Source: CAVUXJ01 sp963814975 | Lineage (GTDB): Bacteria; Acidobacteriota; Vicinamibacteria; Vicinamibacterales; CAVVIG01 | Length of the DNA stretch: 64,000 nt | Assembly (NCBI GenBank): GCA_963814975.1 | Contig: CAWFFB010000035.1 | Coordinates: 310,001-374,000, forward strand | Direction: 5' to 3' | Shown: in pieces, positions 52,285-61,600 of the stretch | Numbering within the stretch: the stretch's first letter is position 1 | Layout: each line of letters begins with the position of its first letter | Made by a program: the position numbers and the translations under genes | Notes under the pieces: generated by a model | What the model was told of the DNA's origin: nothing | The model's input: only the letters and a program-made list of their open reading frames with translations | Database searches by the model: none

Positions 52285-53322
52285 CTAATGCCGTCCCGGC
52301 CATAACTCAGTTAGAAGCCCCTTCCATCGCCGCTCTATCTTCCGGGCCACGTGATGGCGCCGAGTCAGGCGCTCACGCACGACGATCACGCGGAAGGCCG
52401 AGGCAAGGTGGCGGTGCCACCAATCCTCGCGTGTCCCGCCTGATCCCCCCGCACGGTCGAACGCGCCGGCAATCGGCTCGAGACACGACACGTCCCCGAC
52501 CGCCGTCAGGGCGCTGAGGAACTCCACCGGCAGCGGTTCTGTTGCTGCCTCGAGCGTCTCGCGAATGTCATACAGCCCGAGGCGGCTGCCTCGACTCGCA
52601 AGCGCGACGTGGGCCCCTGCCCGCGCTGCCATCCATTCGGCCCGGCCGGCAATGGTTTCTCCCGCTTCGCGCTCCCTGATTTGTTCGACGAGCTGGTGAA
52701 GGAGCGGAAGCGACAACGCCTCCGACGCTTGCGCAATGGCGTGGCGAAGGGCCACCGGGTCGTCGGGGAGCCGACGCTCGACAGCCTGTCGCAAGTAGCT
52801 TTCGAAGTCCCCAGGCTCGACAGCCAACGACCGGGTCCGTTGCGCAATATCCCGGATGTTTTCGCTCGCGTCATCCTTGAGGGCCTCGCGCAGCGGCTGC
52901 AGCGTCGAGGACTCAAGGGTGCTCAGCGCACCAATCGCGGCAAGACGGATCGGTTCACTGCGCGTGCGATTCAGCGCGACCTCGGTCAGCCGGTCAACCA
53001 CCGTGGCGCCAAGTGGACCGCGCAGAAAGGTGCGGGCCACGCGTACGGCCGCCTGCGCGACGCCGGCATCGGAATCGTCAATCGCGCGAAGCGACACGTC
53101 GAGAGCCCTCTGATCGGCGATTCCTTCCAGTGCGCGCAGGGCAGCGACGCGGCTCGGCGGTGCGACCTCCGGGCGTTCGACGAGCGCTGCCAGCCGCTCG
53201 ACAGCGCGGCCGCCGATCACCGTCAGGCGCGCAATGGCCCCCTCACGTACGACCTGATGCTCCGACATCAGGTCCGTCATCAGCGTGTCAATCTGCCGGC
53301 TGGAGGACGACTTGATGACCAC
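52285..53322 (-). CDS. HEAT-repeat protein
   Basis: 345 residues, mostly helical. HEAT-like units of 30-35 residues are visible: LMSEHQVVREGAIARLTVIG, PPSRVAALRALEGIADQRAL, SDAGVAQAAVRVARTFLRGP, SEPIRLAAIGALSTLESSTL and DASENIRDIAQRTRSLAVEP. No signal peptide, no catalytic motif. Probably a protein-interaction scaffold; partner unknown. Stop lies four bases from the proS stop. Confidence 0.75.
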   Translation of the reverse strand: MVIKSSSSRQIDTLMTDLMSEHQVVREGAIARLTVIGGRAVERLAALVERPEVAPPSRVAALRALEGIADQRALDVSLRAIDDSDAGVAQAAVRVARTFLRGPLGATVVDRLTEVALNRTRSEPIRLAAIGALSTLESSTLQPLREALKDDASENIRDIAQRTRSLAVEPGDFESYLRQAVERRLPDDPVALRHAIAQASEALSLPLLHQLVEQIREREAGETIAGRAEWMAARAGAHVALASRGSRLGLYDIRETLEAATEPLPVEFLSALTAVGDVSCLEPIAGAFDRAGGSGGTREDWWHRHLASAFRVIVVRERLTRRHHVARKIERRWKGLLTELWPGRH

Positions 53323-53413
53323 GGTGATCCAAACACGAACGGCCAGCCTACGCTCGTTGGGTTTCTCGTGCGAGCTTCGGCTAGGCGCGCCGAAGCGGTT
53401 GGAATTGCAGCGG

Positions 53414-53446
53414 CGGCCGAGAGCCCGAAAGCCCCCGGCCGTTTTT
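53414..53446 (+). terminator. Possible hairpin with T-run
   Basis: CGGCCG (53414-53419) and CGGCCG (53436-53441) can pair, followed by TTTTT. It reads as a terminator on the plus strand, but both neighbouring genes are on the minus strand, so its role is unclear. The rest of the 232-base gap up to 53475 shows nothing else. Confidence 0.35.
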
Positions 53447-53474
53447 GGTCGTGAGCGGTTGGCGGTTCGCAGTC

Positions 53475-53537
53475 AGCGGTTAAGCCGTCAGCAGAAGAGC
53501 CTGACGGTTGACTGTCAACCGTCAGCTGTTAACCGGC
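53475..53537. repeat. Intergenic inverted word repeat, CAGTTGACAG family
   Basis: CGGTTAAGCCGTCAG on the left and CTGACGGTTGACTGTCAACC, GTCAGCTGTTAACCG on the right. CGGTTAA/TTAACCG form the outermost pair and CTGACGGTTGACTGTCAACCGTCAG is an almost perfect palindrome inside. It lies just downstream of the minus-strand ompA-like gene. Confidence 0.8.
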
Positions 53538-53554
53538 AATACCGCTTCAGCACG

Positions 53555-55306
53555 TTACTTCGTCAAATTGACGACCAGCGCCGCACGCCGGTTCAGGCGG
53601 CGCGTTTCCTCGCGCGCGTTGTCGTATTTCGGCCGCTCTTCGCCGTAGCTGACCGTCGAGAGCCGGCCGGCCGCCACGCCCCGATTGACCAGGTAGTCGC
53701 GCACCGCGTTCGCGCGCCGATCGCCTAGCGCCAGGTTGTATTCCGCCGTCCCGATGTTGCACGTGTGCCCCTCGAGCTGCAGGCGCAGCGTCGCGTCCTG
53801 CTTCATCGCCGCCACCGCTTCGTCGAGCACCCGGGTCGCTTCCGGCCGCAGCGTGTACCGGTCGAAGTCGAAGTGCACATCCTCGAACGTATACGTCTTG
53901 ACCGGGGGCCGGATCACCTGGATGTTCACCGTATCCGACGCCGTGCCGCCCTTGCCGTCCGTCACCGTGACCGTCACCGGCACGGTGCCTTCCTGCTGCG
54001 GCGCCGTCCACAACGACTGCCGTTCCGCCGGACTCGCCAGCGTCCCCTGCGGGGTCGTCCATCGATACATCAGCGTGTCGCCGTCCGGGTCGCTGGCATT
54101 GGCGGTCACCGTCGAGGTCCGCCCCACCTCCACCGTGCACGGATCGCACTGCGCTTTCACGACCGGCGGCCGGTTCTGCGGCGGCGCGGGCGCCGGGGCC
54201 GGCGCCGGGGGCGGCGGGGGTGGCGGCGGCGGCGGCACGTACACGCGCACGCCCGGGTGGTAGCCGATGCGGATCTGCCAGTCGACGAAGTCGGTCGACT
54301 TCTGGTCCGGGTCGTCCGTGAGGAAGTCCTGCCGATCCTTCATCGGGACGTTCCACGCCAGTCCTCCGCCCACAAAGAAGCCGCTCCGGTGCTGCCACGT
54401 CAGCCCGACGTTCGCCTGGGTCAGGCTCTGGGTCGCCGAGATCGCCGGCGGGATACTGCCGTCCTCGCCGACCACCAGGCCCGACCCGATCGTCGCGACG
54501 TCGTTGTTGGGGACCGCCCCGACCAGTTCGAGCGTGGCGCGCAACGGCGACCGCGACGGGAAGCCCGCCCCGACGCCCCACCGGAACGCCCCGCCCGGAA
54601 TGTCGAAGCCGTCGGGCTCGCCCCGGATTTCATATCCCGCCATCCCCGACAGCTCGACCCGCTGCCGGAGCTCCTTGCTGCCGATGAAGTCGAACCGGAA
54701 ATCGGCCTTCCCGGTCGACACGCCCACGTCGCTGTCGCCGGTCGGCAGCTTCACCATCCCGCGGAACGCCAGCGCCGCCGGCTGCTGGCGGAACTCCGAC
54801 CACAGGTTGAACTTCGCGCCCAGATAGAAGTCGCCGACGTTGTCGCCGGTCCAGCCCTGGTGCACCCGCGGCGCGCGATCGACAATCCCGCCCACGTCCC
54901 GATTGTCGATGAACAGCGGCCGCAGATCGCGATCGATCCGCGTATCGACGAGGAATGACCCGAAGATCTCGGTGCGGTCCTTGATCCCGACGGCGAACGT
55001 CCCGGCGACGTCGCTGACGTTGCTGAACCCCTGGATGTAGTTGGTGCCGCGCCGATATCCGCTGACCGACCACTTACTGTGGCCGAGCACCTCGCCGGTC
55101 GGAACAAACCACAGTCCAGTGTCGCCGAAGAAGGTCGGCGTCGCCGGGCGGGTTTCCTGGGGAGCGCCCGAGGACGAGGTTTGGGTTCCAGGCGGACTCT
55201 GAACCGACGTCGTTGTGGTGGCCGACTGCGCCTGAGCGCCGGCGGGTGCGGCGGCCCACAGCGCGTACAGCGCGGCGAGCCCAATGCAGCGAAGGGAACG
55301 AATCAT
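53555..55306 (-). CDS. OmpA-family outer-membrane protein with Pro-rich hinge and PKD-like domain
   Basis: 583 residues from ATG 55306, behind GGGAGG. Signal peptide about 1-24 (LAALYALWAAAPAGAQAQ). An N-terminal region of about 350 residues looks beta-rich and barrel-like (FFGDTGLWFVPTGEVLGHSK to VDWQIRIGYHPGVRVYV). A hinge of ten prolines plus Ala-Pro repeats follows, then a PKD/Ig-like domain (VTANASDPDGDTLMYRW). The C-terminal OmpA domain has VHFDFDRYTLRPEA, LEGHTCNIGTAEYNLALGDR and RRAALVVN, which bind peptidoglycan. Likely anchors the outer membrane to the wall. Confidence 0.9.
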   Translation of the reverse strand: MIRSLRCIGLAALYALWAAAPAGAQAQSATTTTSVQSPPGTQTSSSGAPQETRPATPTFFGDTGLWFVPTGEVLGHSKWSVSGYRRGTNYIQGFSNVSDVAGTFAVGIKDRTEIFGSFLVDTRIDRDLRPLFIDNRDVGGIVDRAPRVHQGWTGDNVGDFYLGAKFNLWSEFRQQPAALAFRGMVKLPTGDSDVGVSTGKADFRFDFIGSKELRQRVELSGMAGYEIRGEPDGFDIPGGAFRWGVGAGFPSRSPLRATLELVGAVPNNDVATIGSGLVVGEDGSIPPAISATQSLTQANVGLTWQHRSGFFVGGGLAWNVPMKDRQDFLTDDPDQKSTDFVDWQIRIGYHPGVRVYVPPPPPPPPPPAPAPAPAPPQNRPPVVKAQCDPCTVEVGRTSTVTANASDPDGDTLMYRWTTPQGTLASPAERQSLWTAPQQEGTVPVTVTVTDGKGGTASDTVNIQVIRPPVKTYTFEDVHFDFDRYTLRPEATRVLDEAVAAMKQDATLRLQLEGHTCNIGTAEYNLALGDRRANAVRDYLVNRGVAAGRLSTVSYGEERPKYDNAREETRRLNRRAALVVNLTK

Positions 55307-55459
55307 CAAGGCTGAACCTCCCGAGTTCGAGCAGCTCATGCAGGAAGATAGTAGGGCTGAGGTGTACTCGAAGTCAATGAACCTGTGAGCGATAGACGAG
55401 GTTGGCACGCTCGTCGGACAGGATTTGTTAATAAGTGTGCAGCTCCTTTCGGACCACCC

Positions 55460-56287
55460 TTAGTCGATCGGTTCCAGTTCCTCGTCGGCGCGGGAAGGTA
55501 CGACGATCCACGCGATGAGGATGCTCAGCCCGTAAAGGATGAGCATCGGCGCCGCAAAGATGGACATGTTGACGGGATCGCCCGTCGGGGTGATGATCGC
55601 CGCTGCGATGAAAAACAGCAGGAATGCGTACTTGAAGTGCCTGATCAGAAACCGGGCGGTGACCATTTTCATCTTGGCGAGGAAAAAGACCACCGTCGGC
55701 ATCTGAAAGATGACGCCGAGCCCGAGCAGCATCTTCGCGTAGAGCGAGAACACGTCTTCGAGCCGCGGCATGAACGCGACGTTCTGCGTGTTGAAGCTGG
55801 CGAAGAAAATCATCATGAAGGGGAACGCGATGTAGTGGTTGAACGCGGCCCCTCCGATGAAGCCGAGCGTGGAGAACAGCACGAACGGGACGGCAAATCG
55901 TTTTTCGTTCGAATACAGGCCTGGCGCGATGAACTTCCAGACCTGGAACATGATGAAGGGCGACGCGATGATGGCGCCCGTGATCAGCGATACGGTCACG
56001 TACATCGAGAAGGCTTCGCCCGGCCGCGTATAGATCAACGAGCGGCCTGCAGGCATCGCCCGAATCGTCGGCTGCAGCACGAAATTGAAAATGTCGTTGA
56101 TGAACAGGAAACCGACGAGGATGCCGACCAGGATGCCGAGGCACGCGCGGATGATTCGTTTCCGGAGCTCGTCGAGATGCTCCAGCAGCGACATCTTGCC
56201 GTCCGCGCCGGCTAACTCGTCGTCGTCGTCGTCATCCGGGCGCTGCAGCGCACCCGACTGGGGGCCGGGAAAAGGCACAAGTGCCAT
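55460..56287 (-). CDS. tatC: Sec-independent translocase TatC
   Basis: Receptor subunit of the twin-arginine translocase. 275 residues, six spans. Family blocks: MSLLEHLDELRKRIIRACLG (about residues 32-51), YTRPGEAFSMYVTVSLITGA, FQVWKFIAPGLYSNEKRF and PTGDPVNMSIFAAPMLILYG. The first 30 residues are an acidic extension. Lies 15 bases after tatA on the same strand. Confidence 0.96.
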   Translation of the reverse strand: MALVPFPGPQSGALQRPDDDDDDELAGADGKMSLLEHLDELRKRIIRACLGILVGILVGFLFINDIFNFVLQPTIRAMPAGRSLIYTRPGEAFSMYVTVSLITGAIIASPFIMFQVWKFIAPGLYSNEKRFAVPFVLFSTLGFIGGAAFNHYIAFPFMMIFFASFNTQNVAFMPRLEDVFSLYAKMLLGLGVIFQMPTVVFFLAKMKMVTARFLIRHFKYAFLLFFIAAAIITPTGDPVNMSIFAAPMLILYGLSILIAWIVVPSRADEELEPID

Positions 56288-56302
56288 GAAAGGGCGTGCG
56301 AT

Positions 56303-56590
56303 CTAGGCGCTCTGGTCGGCGGGATGACCGGGAACCGGCTCGTCGCCGTGCGGCACCGTGGTCGCGCTGGCCGTCGGGGATGCGGTTGCCGCGGGCTTGG
56401 CGGGCACCCGCTGGTCTTCAACCCGGATTTCCTCTTCGAGCGTGCTTCTCAACTCGTTCGAAGCTCGCTTGAATTCCGACAGGCTCTTCCCCAACGACCG
56501 GCCCAGTTCGGGCAGTTTACGGGGGCCGAAAATGATCAACGCGATCACGAAGATGATGATCAGCTCTGGCATCCCAATGGAACCAAACAT
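56303..56590 (-). CDS. tatA: Sec-independent translocase TatA/B-type subunit
   Basis: Pore-forming subunit of the Tat system. 95 residues: N-terminal span with IGMPELIIIFVIALIIFGPR, the hinge FGPRKLPELGRSLGKS, an amphipathic helix LSEFKRASNELRSTLEEEI, and a Pro/Ala/Thr-rich tail. The pattern fits TatA as well as TatB; as only one such gene precedes tatC, it may serve both roles. Divergent from the protease gene across 143 bases. Confidence 0.9.
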   Translation of the reverse strand: MFGSIGMPELIIIFVIALIIFGPRKLPELGRSLGKSLSEFKRASNELRSTLEEEIRVEDQRVPAKPAATASPTASATTVPHGDEPVPGHPADQSA

Positions 56591-56733
56591 ATGTCCCTGC
56601 TTTCCGGAAACTCACAGCGGGCACGCTGCACTTCCAATTATAGGAACCGGGGTGAGAGGGGTCAAGGAAATCCCCCGTAATTGCACCCAGAAGTCATTGC
56701 TCATGAGGAAGTTATCTGTTAGCATGCTGAATC

Positions 56734-58350
56734 ATGCGACGCTTTCACCCTGTCTCCGCCGTCCTCTTCGCTGTCGCGATCTCCGCCCTGGTGGGCGGCC
56801 TGTTCGGGCGCCGCGCCCTGGCGATCGACGATCGCGTCCCCGAGCATTACAAGACGTTCACCGCCGCATTGAGTGCGATCGAGTCCGGTTATGTCGACAA
56901 GATCGACTCCGATCGGCTCGTGTACGGCGCAGTGCGGGGAATGCTGGCGACACTGGACCCGCATTCGAGCTTCTTCGACCCGCGCGAGTACGCACAGATG
57001 CGCGAGCGTCAGGAGGGGCGGTATTACGGAATCGGGGTGTCGATCCAGGCCGTGGATGGGGACATCACGGCGATGGTCGTCTTCGAAGGATCGCCCGCGC
57101 ACAAAGCGGGCATGCGGCGTGGCGACGTCATCGCCAAGATCGGCGACGAGACCGCCAAAGGATGGACGACCGAGCAGGCGATGCTCAAGCTGCGTGGATC
57201 AAAGGGTACGCCGGTGCCGATCGAGATCCGCCGCCGGGGGTATTCTCAACCCATCCCGATCGAGCTCGTACGCGACGAAGTGCACCTCCTGACCGTGCCT
57301 GCGTATTTCATGGTCGACAGCTCCACCGGATACGTTCAGCTGCGTGATTTTGGAGAGAATACCGATCGGGAGATCAGACAGGCGCTGCGCGAACTGACAT
57401 CCAAAGGCATGCGCCGGCTGTTGCTGGACATTCGCGGGAACCCGGGTGGCCCGCTCGATCAAGCCATCAAGGTCTCGAACGAATTCCTGCCTCGCGGCAG
57501 GATGATCGTCTACACGCGTGGGCGTGTCTCGAATTCCGATCAGGACTACCGCGGCGCCGAAGACGGCGCGTTCCAGAACATCCCGATGGTGGTGTTGGTG
57601 AACCGCAACAGCGCAAGCGCCTCGGAGATCGTGAGCGGCGCGCTTCAGGACCACGACCGCGCCTATGTGGTCGGCGAGACGACCTTTGGCAAGGCCCTGG
57701 TGCAGTCCGTGTACCGCATCAGCTCCGGTGCCGGTCTCGCGCTCACCACAGCGCACTACTACACGCCGAGCGGCCGGCTCATTCAGCGGGCGTGGGACGA
57801 GACCTTCGACGAGTATCTGAGCTATTCAATGCGCGATCAGGACGCGAACCGTCCGCACAACCCGAAGGATCTGAAGCGCACCACCGCGGGCCGCCCGGTC
57901 TACAGCGGTGGCGGGATCGAGCCCGACAAACATCTCGCCGGACCGACGGAAGGCTTCAACCCGACGACGTTCGGCCGGATGTTGCAGGGGCGCGCGGCGT
58001 TCGAGAATTATGCGGTGAGATTCATGGTGGAAGGGGACGGGCGGATCAGCCAGGAATCGAGTGGCCGCCGGACCGTCCGACGTGGCTTCGAGGTGGACGA
58101 CGCGATGATCGCCGAATTCCGCGAACACTTGAAGGCCGAGCGCATCAGGATCGATGAAGCCGCTTTCGAGAAGGATCTCGTGTTCATCAAGTCGATGATT
58201 CGCTATCGGATCGACGAGGTGCTGTTCGGCATCGCCGAGGCGCGCCGGCGTCTGATCGGTGTCGATCCGCAGGCGCAGCTGGCCCTCACGATGCTTCCTG
58301 AAGCGGAGAAGCTGAAGGGACTTGGGCAGGGCACTCAAAGGGCGCAGTAA
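56734..58350 (+). CDS. C-terminal processing protease (S41 family)
   Basis: Periplasmic serine protease that trims C-termini or degrades envelope proteins. 538 residues. N-terminal anchor (SAVLFAVAISALVGGLFG), PDZ domain at about residues 90-180 (GIGVSIQAVDGDITAMVVFE) and the S41 core. The nucleophile is Ser295 in NRNSASASEI and the general base Lys320 in TTFGKALVQ, 25 residues apart as in the Ser/Lys dyad of the family. The C-terminal 150 residues continue beyond the core, as in many acidobacterial homologues. Confidence 0.93.
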   Translation: MRRFHPVSAVLFAVAISALVGGLFGRRALAIDDRVPEHYKTFTAALSAIESGYVDKIDSDRLVYGAVRGMLATLDPHSSFFDPREYAQMRERQEGRYYGIGVSIQAVDGDITAMVVFEGSPAHKAGMRRGDVIAKIGDETAKGWTTEQAMLKLRGSKGTPVPIEIRRRGYSQPIPIELVRDEVHLLTVPAYFMVDSSTGYVQLRDFGENTDREIRQALRELTSKGMRRLLLDIRGNPGGPLDQAIKVSNEFLPRGRMIVYTRGRVSNSDQDYRGAEDGAFQNIPMVVLVNRNSASASEIVSGALQDHDRAYVVGETTFGKALVQSVYRISSGAGLALTTAHYYTPSGRLIQRAWDETFDEYLSYSMRDQDANRPHNPKDLKRTTAGRPVYSGGGIEPDKHLAGPTEGFNPTTFGRMLQGRAAFENYAVRFMVEGDGRISQESSGRRTVRRGFEVDDAMIAEFREHLKAERIRIDEAAFEKDLVFIKSMIRYRIDEVLFGIAEARRRLIGVDPQAQLALTMLPEAEKLKGLGQGTQRAQ

Positions 58351-58388
58351 GGTGGGGCACACCTGGAGGTAGGTCGTACGACCACAAC

Positions 58389-58428
58389 CAGTTGGGCTAT
58401 AGTTTGTCCTTGCCACTATAACTGGGCC
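58389..58428. repeat. Inverted repeat in the gap before smc
   Basis: CCAGTTGGGCTATAGT and ACTATAACTGG can pair as two short stems (CCAGTT/AACTGG and TATAGT/ACTATA) around TTGTCCTTGCC. The rest of the 258-base gap (58429-58608) is GC-rich, with no RNA gene I can recognise. Confidence 0.6.
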
Positions 58429-58608
58429 CTGTTAGACTGACGACCGTTTTGAAGCCCCGGGGCCGCCATCCGATGTCCGGAGGGCGAAAGGGCAACCAGA
58501 CGGTCCGTTGTCATTCTGCAATCCAGCCAGAAAACTTGGCACGTCCGGCAGCCGCCGGATGTGCGGTTGCCAGCGCAAGGGCGCGGTCGTACGCGCCGTG
58601 GTGTTCCC

Positions 58609-61600
58609 ATGCGTCTCCAACGTCTAGAGATCAACGGTTTCAAGTCGTTTTCCGATCGGTCTGAGCTGGCCTTCGACAAAGGGGTCACGGCCATCGTCGG
58701 GCCGAATGGGTGCGGCAAGAGCAACGTGGCCGATGCCATTACGTGGGTGATGGGCGAGCAGAGCGCGAAGAGTCTTCGGGGCGATCGCATGGAAGACGTG
58801 ATCTTCAGCGGCAGCGATGCCCGCAAGCCGACCGCTGCGGCCGAAGTCAGGCTCCGGTTCAGCGGAGTGGTGAAGAACGTCACGGGGCCGGCGTTTGTCG
58901 AGGAAGCGGCGCGCGCCGGTGCAAACGGCAACGGACGTGTGAATGGGAACGGACACGGCAACGGGACAGGGAATGGACATGGCGCGGTCCATCACGTGTA
59001 CAGCCCCGAGCTCGCATCGCCGGTCTTGGCGGGTCCGCCGCAACTGAGCGCCGAAGAGGTGATCCAGTCGGTCGCGCGTGACGTCGAAGTGACCCGTCGG
59101 CTGTATCGCTCTGGCGAAAGCGAATACCTGATCGACGGGGAGGTCTGCCGGCTCAAGGATGTTCACGAACTCCTGATGGATACCGGGCTCGGAGCGAAGG
59201 CTTACGCGATCATCGAGCAGGGCAAGATCGGGATGATCTTGAGCACGAGGCCGACCGATCGGCGACAGCTGATCGAAGAAGCTGCGGGCGTCACCAAGTA
59301 CAAGGCGCGCCGCCGCACCGCCGAGCTCAAGCTCGAGGCAGCGCAGCAGAATCTGACGCGGATCGACGACATCGTTTTCGAGGTCCAGAAGCAGCGCGGC
59401 GCGCTGAAGCGGCAGGCGTCGAAGGCCCGCCGCTACCAGAAACTGCGAGACGAGCTCAGGCGGTGGGAGAAGGTGCTGCTCGCGCGAAGGTACCGGCAGC
59501 TGGCCCAGGCCATCGAGTCGGTTCGCGCCCGTCTAACCGATGCCCGCGACGACGAAACCGGGGCGGCCGTGCGACTGGCGGCTGTGGAATCGGAGCTCGC
59601 CCGCGTGCGAATCGAACTCGTCGAAGCCGAGACCAGCGCGACCGCGCGGCGCGAAGCGGCGCATGCCTGCGAGCTGGGCATCAACCGGCTGCAGCAGCAG
59701 ATCGCGTTCGACAAGAATCAGATCGAGATGCTGGGCGCGCGCGCAACCAGCGTGACCGCCGAGCTCGACACCCTGAACGCGCGACGGGATCCGATTCGCG
59801 AGCTGGCAGCGTCCCGTCGGCGCGCGGCTGACCAGGCCAACGCCGAGCGTGACGGGGCCGCCGAAGCGCTCGCGTTCGAGTCCAACGCCTACGGTGCCGC
59901 GCACCGCGAAATCGAGGGCCTCGAGGCCGATGTCGAGGGGGCCCGCAGCGAGGTGTTTTCCTCAATCAACTCGGCGACCGCCCTCCGTCATTCTCTCGAG
60001 CACGCGGCGGTGGCGCGCGATCGGGTCGCCGAGACGATGGCGAAGCTCACCGTCGAGAGCGAGGATGTGCGAATCGAGTCCGAACGCGTCTCCGCCGACC
60101 ATGCGACAGCCCTCGACGGCCTTCGTCGAGCGCAGGCGGCGATCGAGGCGACGCGCATCGGGCGCGTGGCGCGCGAGTCGGAGCTGGCCAGCGCGCGCAT
60201 CGAACACGAATGGCGCGCGCGATCGATTCGCTCCAGGGAGCAGGAGCTCGCGGGCCTCGAGGCGCGGCTCAAATCGCTTCAGGAGCTCGAGGCCGCCCGC
60301 GCCGAGTACGGCGATGCCGCACGTACCGTCCTGGCGCAGGCGAACGGCAAGGTCGGGCAGCGTGGCGCGGTCGCCGACTATCTCGACGTGGAGGGTGGAT
60401 ACGAGCGGGCCGTGGAGGCTTGTTTGGGCGATCTGCTCCAGCACGTGATCGTCGAGGAGGCGGAGCAGGCGGCCGCGGGATTCCAGCTCGTGCGGGACCA
60501 GCGCGCGGGGCGGTGCGGATTCCTGATCGCCGAAAATGGAGCAGGCATGGGTTCGGGCGACTCAGACCCGGAAAGGTTTCCGTCTGCTTCCGAGGGTCTG
60601 ATCGCGCTGTCGTCGGTGATCAAGGTGAACGGCCCGTATGCCGGGGCGATTCGCCGGGCTATCGGTGAGGCCTGGATTGCCGATTCATACGACCAGGCGG
60701 CGCGAGCGAGCGGATCGGCGGTCTTCCCGATCGGGACGACGGCCGGCGACGTGTTCCGCGGACCGCACCTTGTGAGTGGGGGCAACCCTGACGAGGCGCG
60801 CGGGATTCTCGAAACGAAGCGTGCGATCAAGGACCTCAGCCAGCCGATTGCCGCCGCATACGAGGCGCTGGTCCATCTGGCCGAAGAAACCGCCGGTCTC
60901 GAAGCGACCATTGCTCGAGCCTCCAGCGCCATCGCGGCCCTCAACGCCGAGCACCACCAGCTCGAGAAGGTGATCGTCGGTCTGGACGCGCAGCTGCAAC
61001 GCGGGGTGGCGGAGCGCGAGCGGCTGGCGCAGAAGAGCGAGCAACTGACGCTCGAGCGCGGGCAGGCCCAACAGGAGCGCGACAGCCTCGACGCGCGGCA
61101 GATTGAGGCGCGTGCCTCGATTGTGCGGCTGGAGGAGGACCAGCGCGCCGCCGACGAGCGCCTGACGGTTGCCCAGCGGCGGCTGTTCGAAGCCCGCGAA
61201 GCCACCGACGAACTGAGCCGCCGTGCCGCCGAAGCTGGTGCGTCACACGCGGCGCTGATGGAGCGCGCTGCCGCCCTGGCATCCGAGGTTCAGCGCCTGG
61301 ACGAGGGGCTCGTGGAGCTCGAGGCGCGAGCTGTCACGCTCACGGCCGAGCGGGACGCCGCGCGCGCGCGCGTGGAAACGTTGCGGGTGGCGATTGTCGA
61401 GGGCGAGGCGACCCTCGACTCTGACGTCCGAACTCTCGACACCCTGCGAGAAGAGGTGCAATCCGCCGACGATGCCGTCTTCTCGCTGCGAATGCAGGCC
61501 GACACACAGGAGGCCGCGATCAAATCCGCCCGTACGGCGGTGGACACGCTGCGGGCTGCCGTCGCGGAGCTCGACATCCAGCGTGTCACCGCAGAGAGCG

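Noticed and set aside
58534..58549. TGGCACGTCCGGCAGC before smc as a sigma-54 promoter
   Set aside because: The -24 half fits but the -12 half lacks TTGC at the right spacing.
58429..58608. A structured RNA (SRP RNA, tmRNA or riboswitch) before smc
   Set aside because: The gap is GC-rich with short possible stems, but none of the conserved cores of these RNAs can be found by eye.
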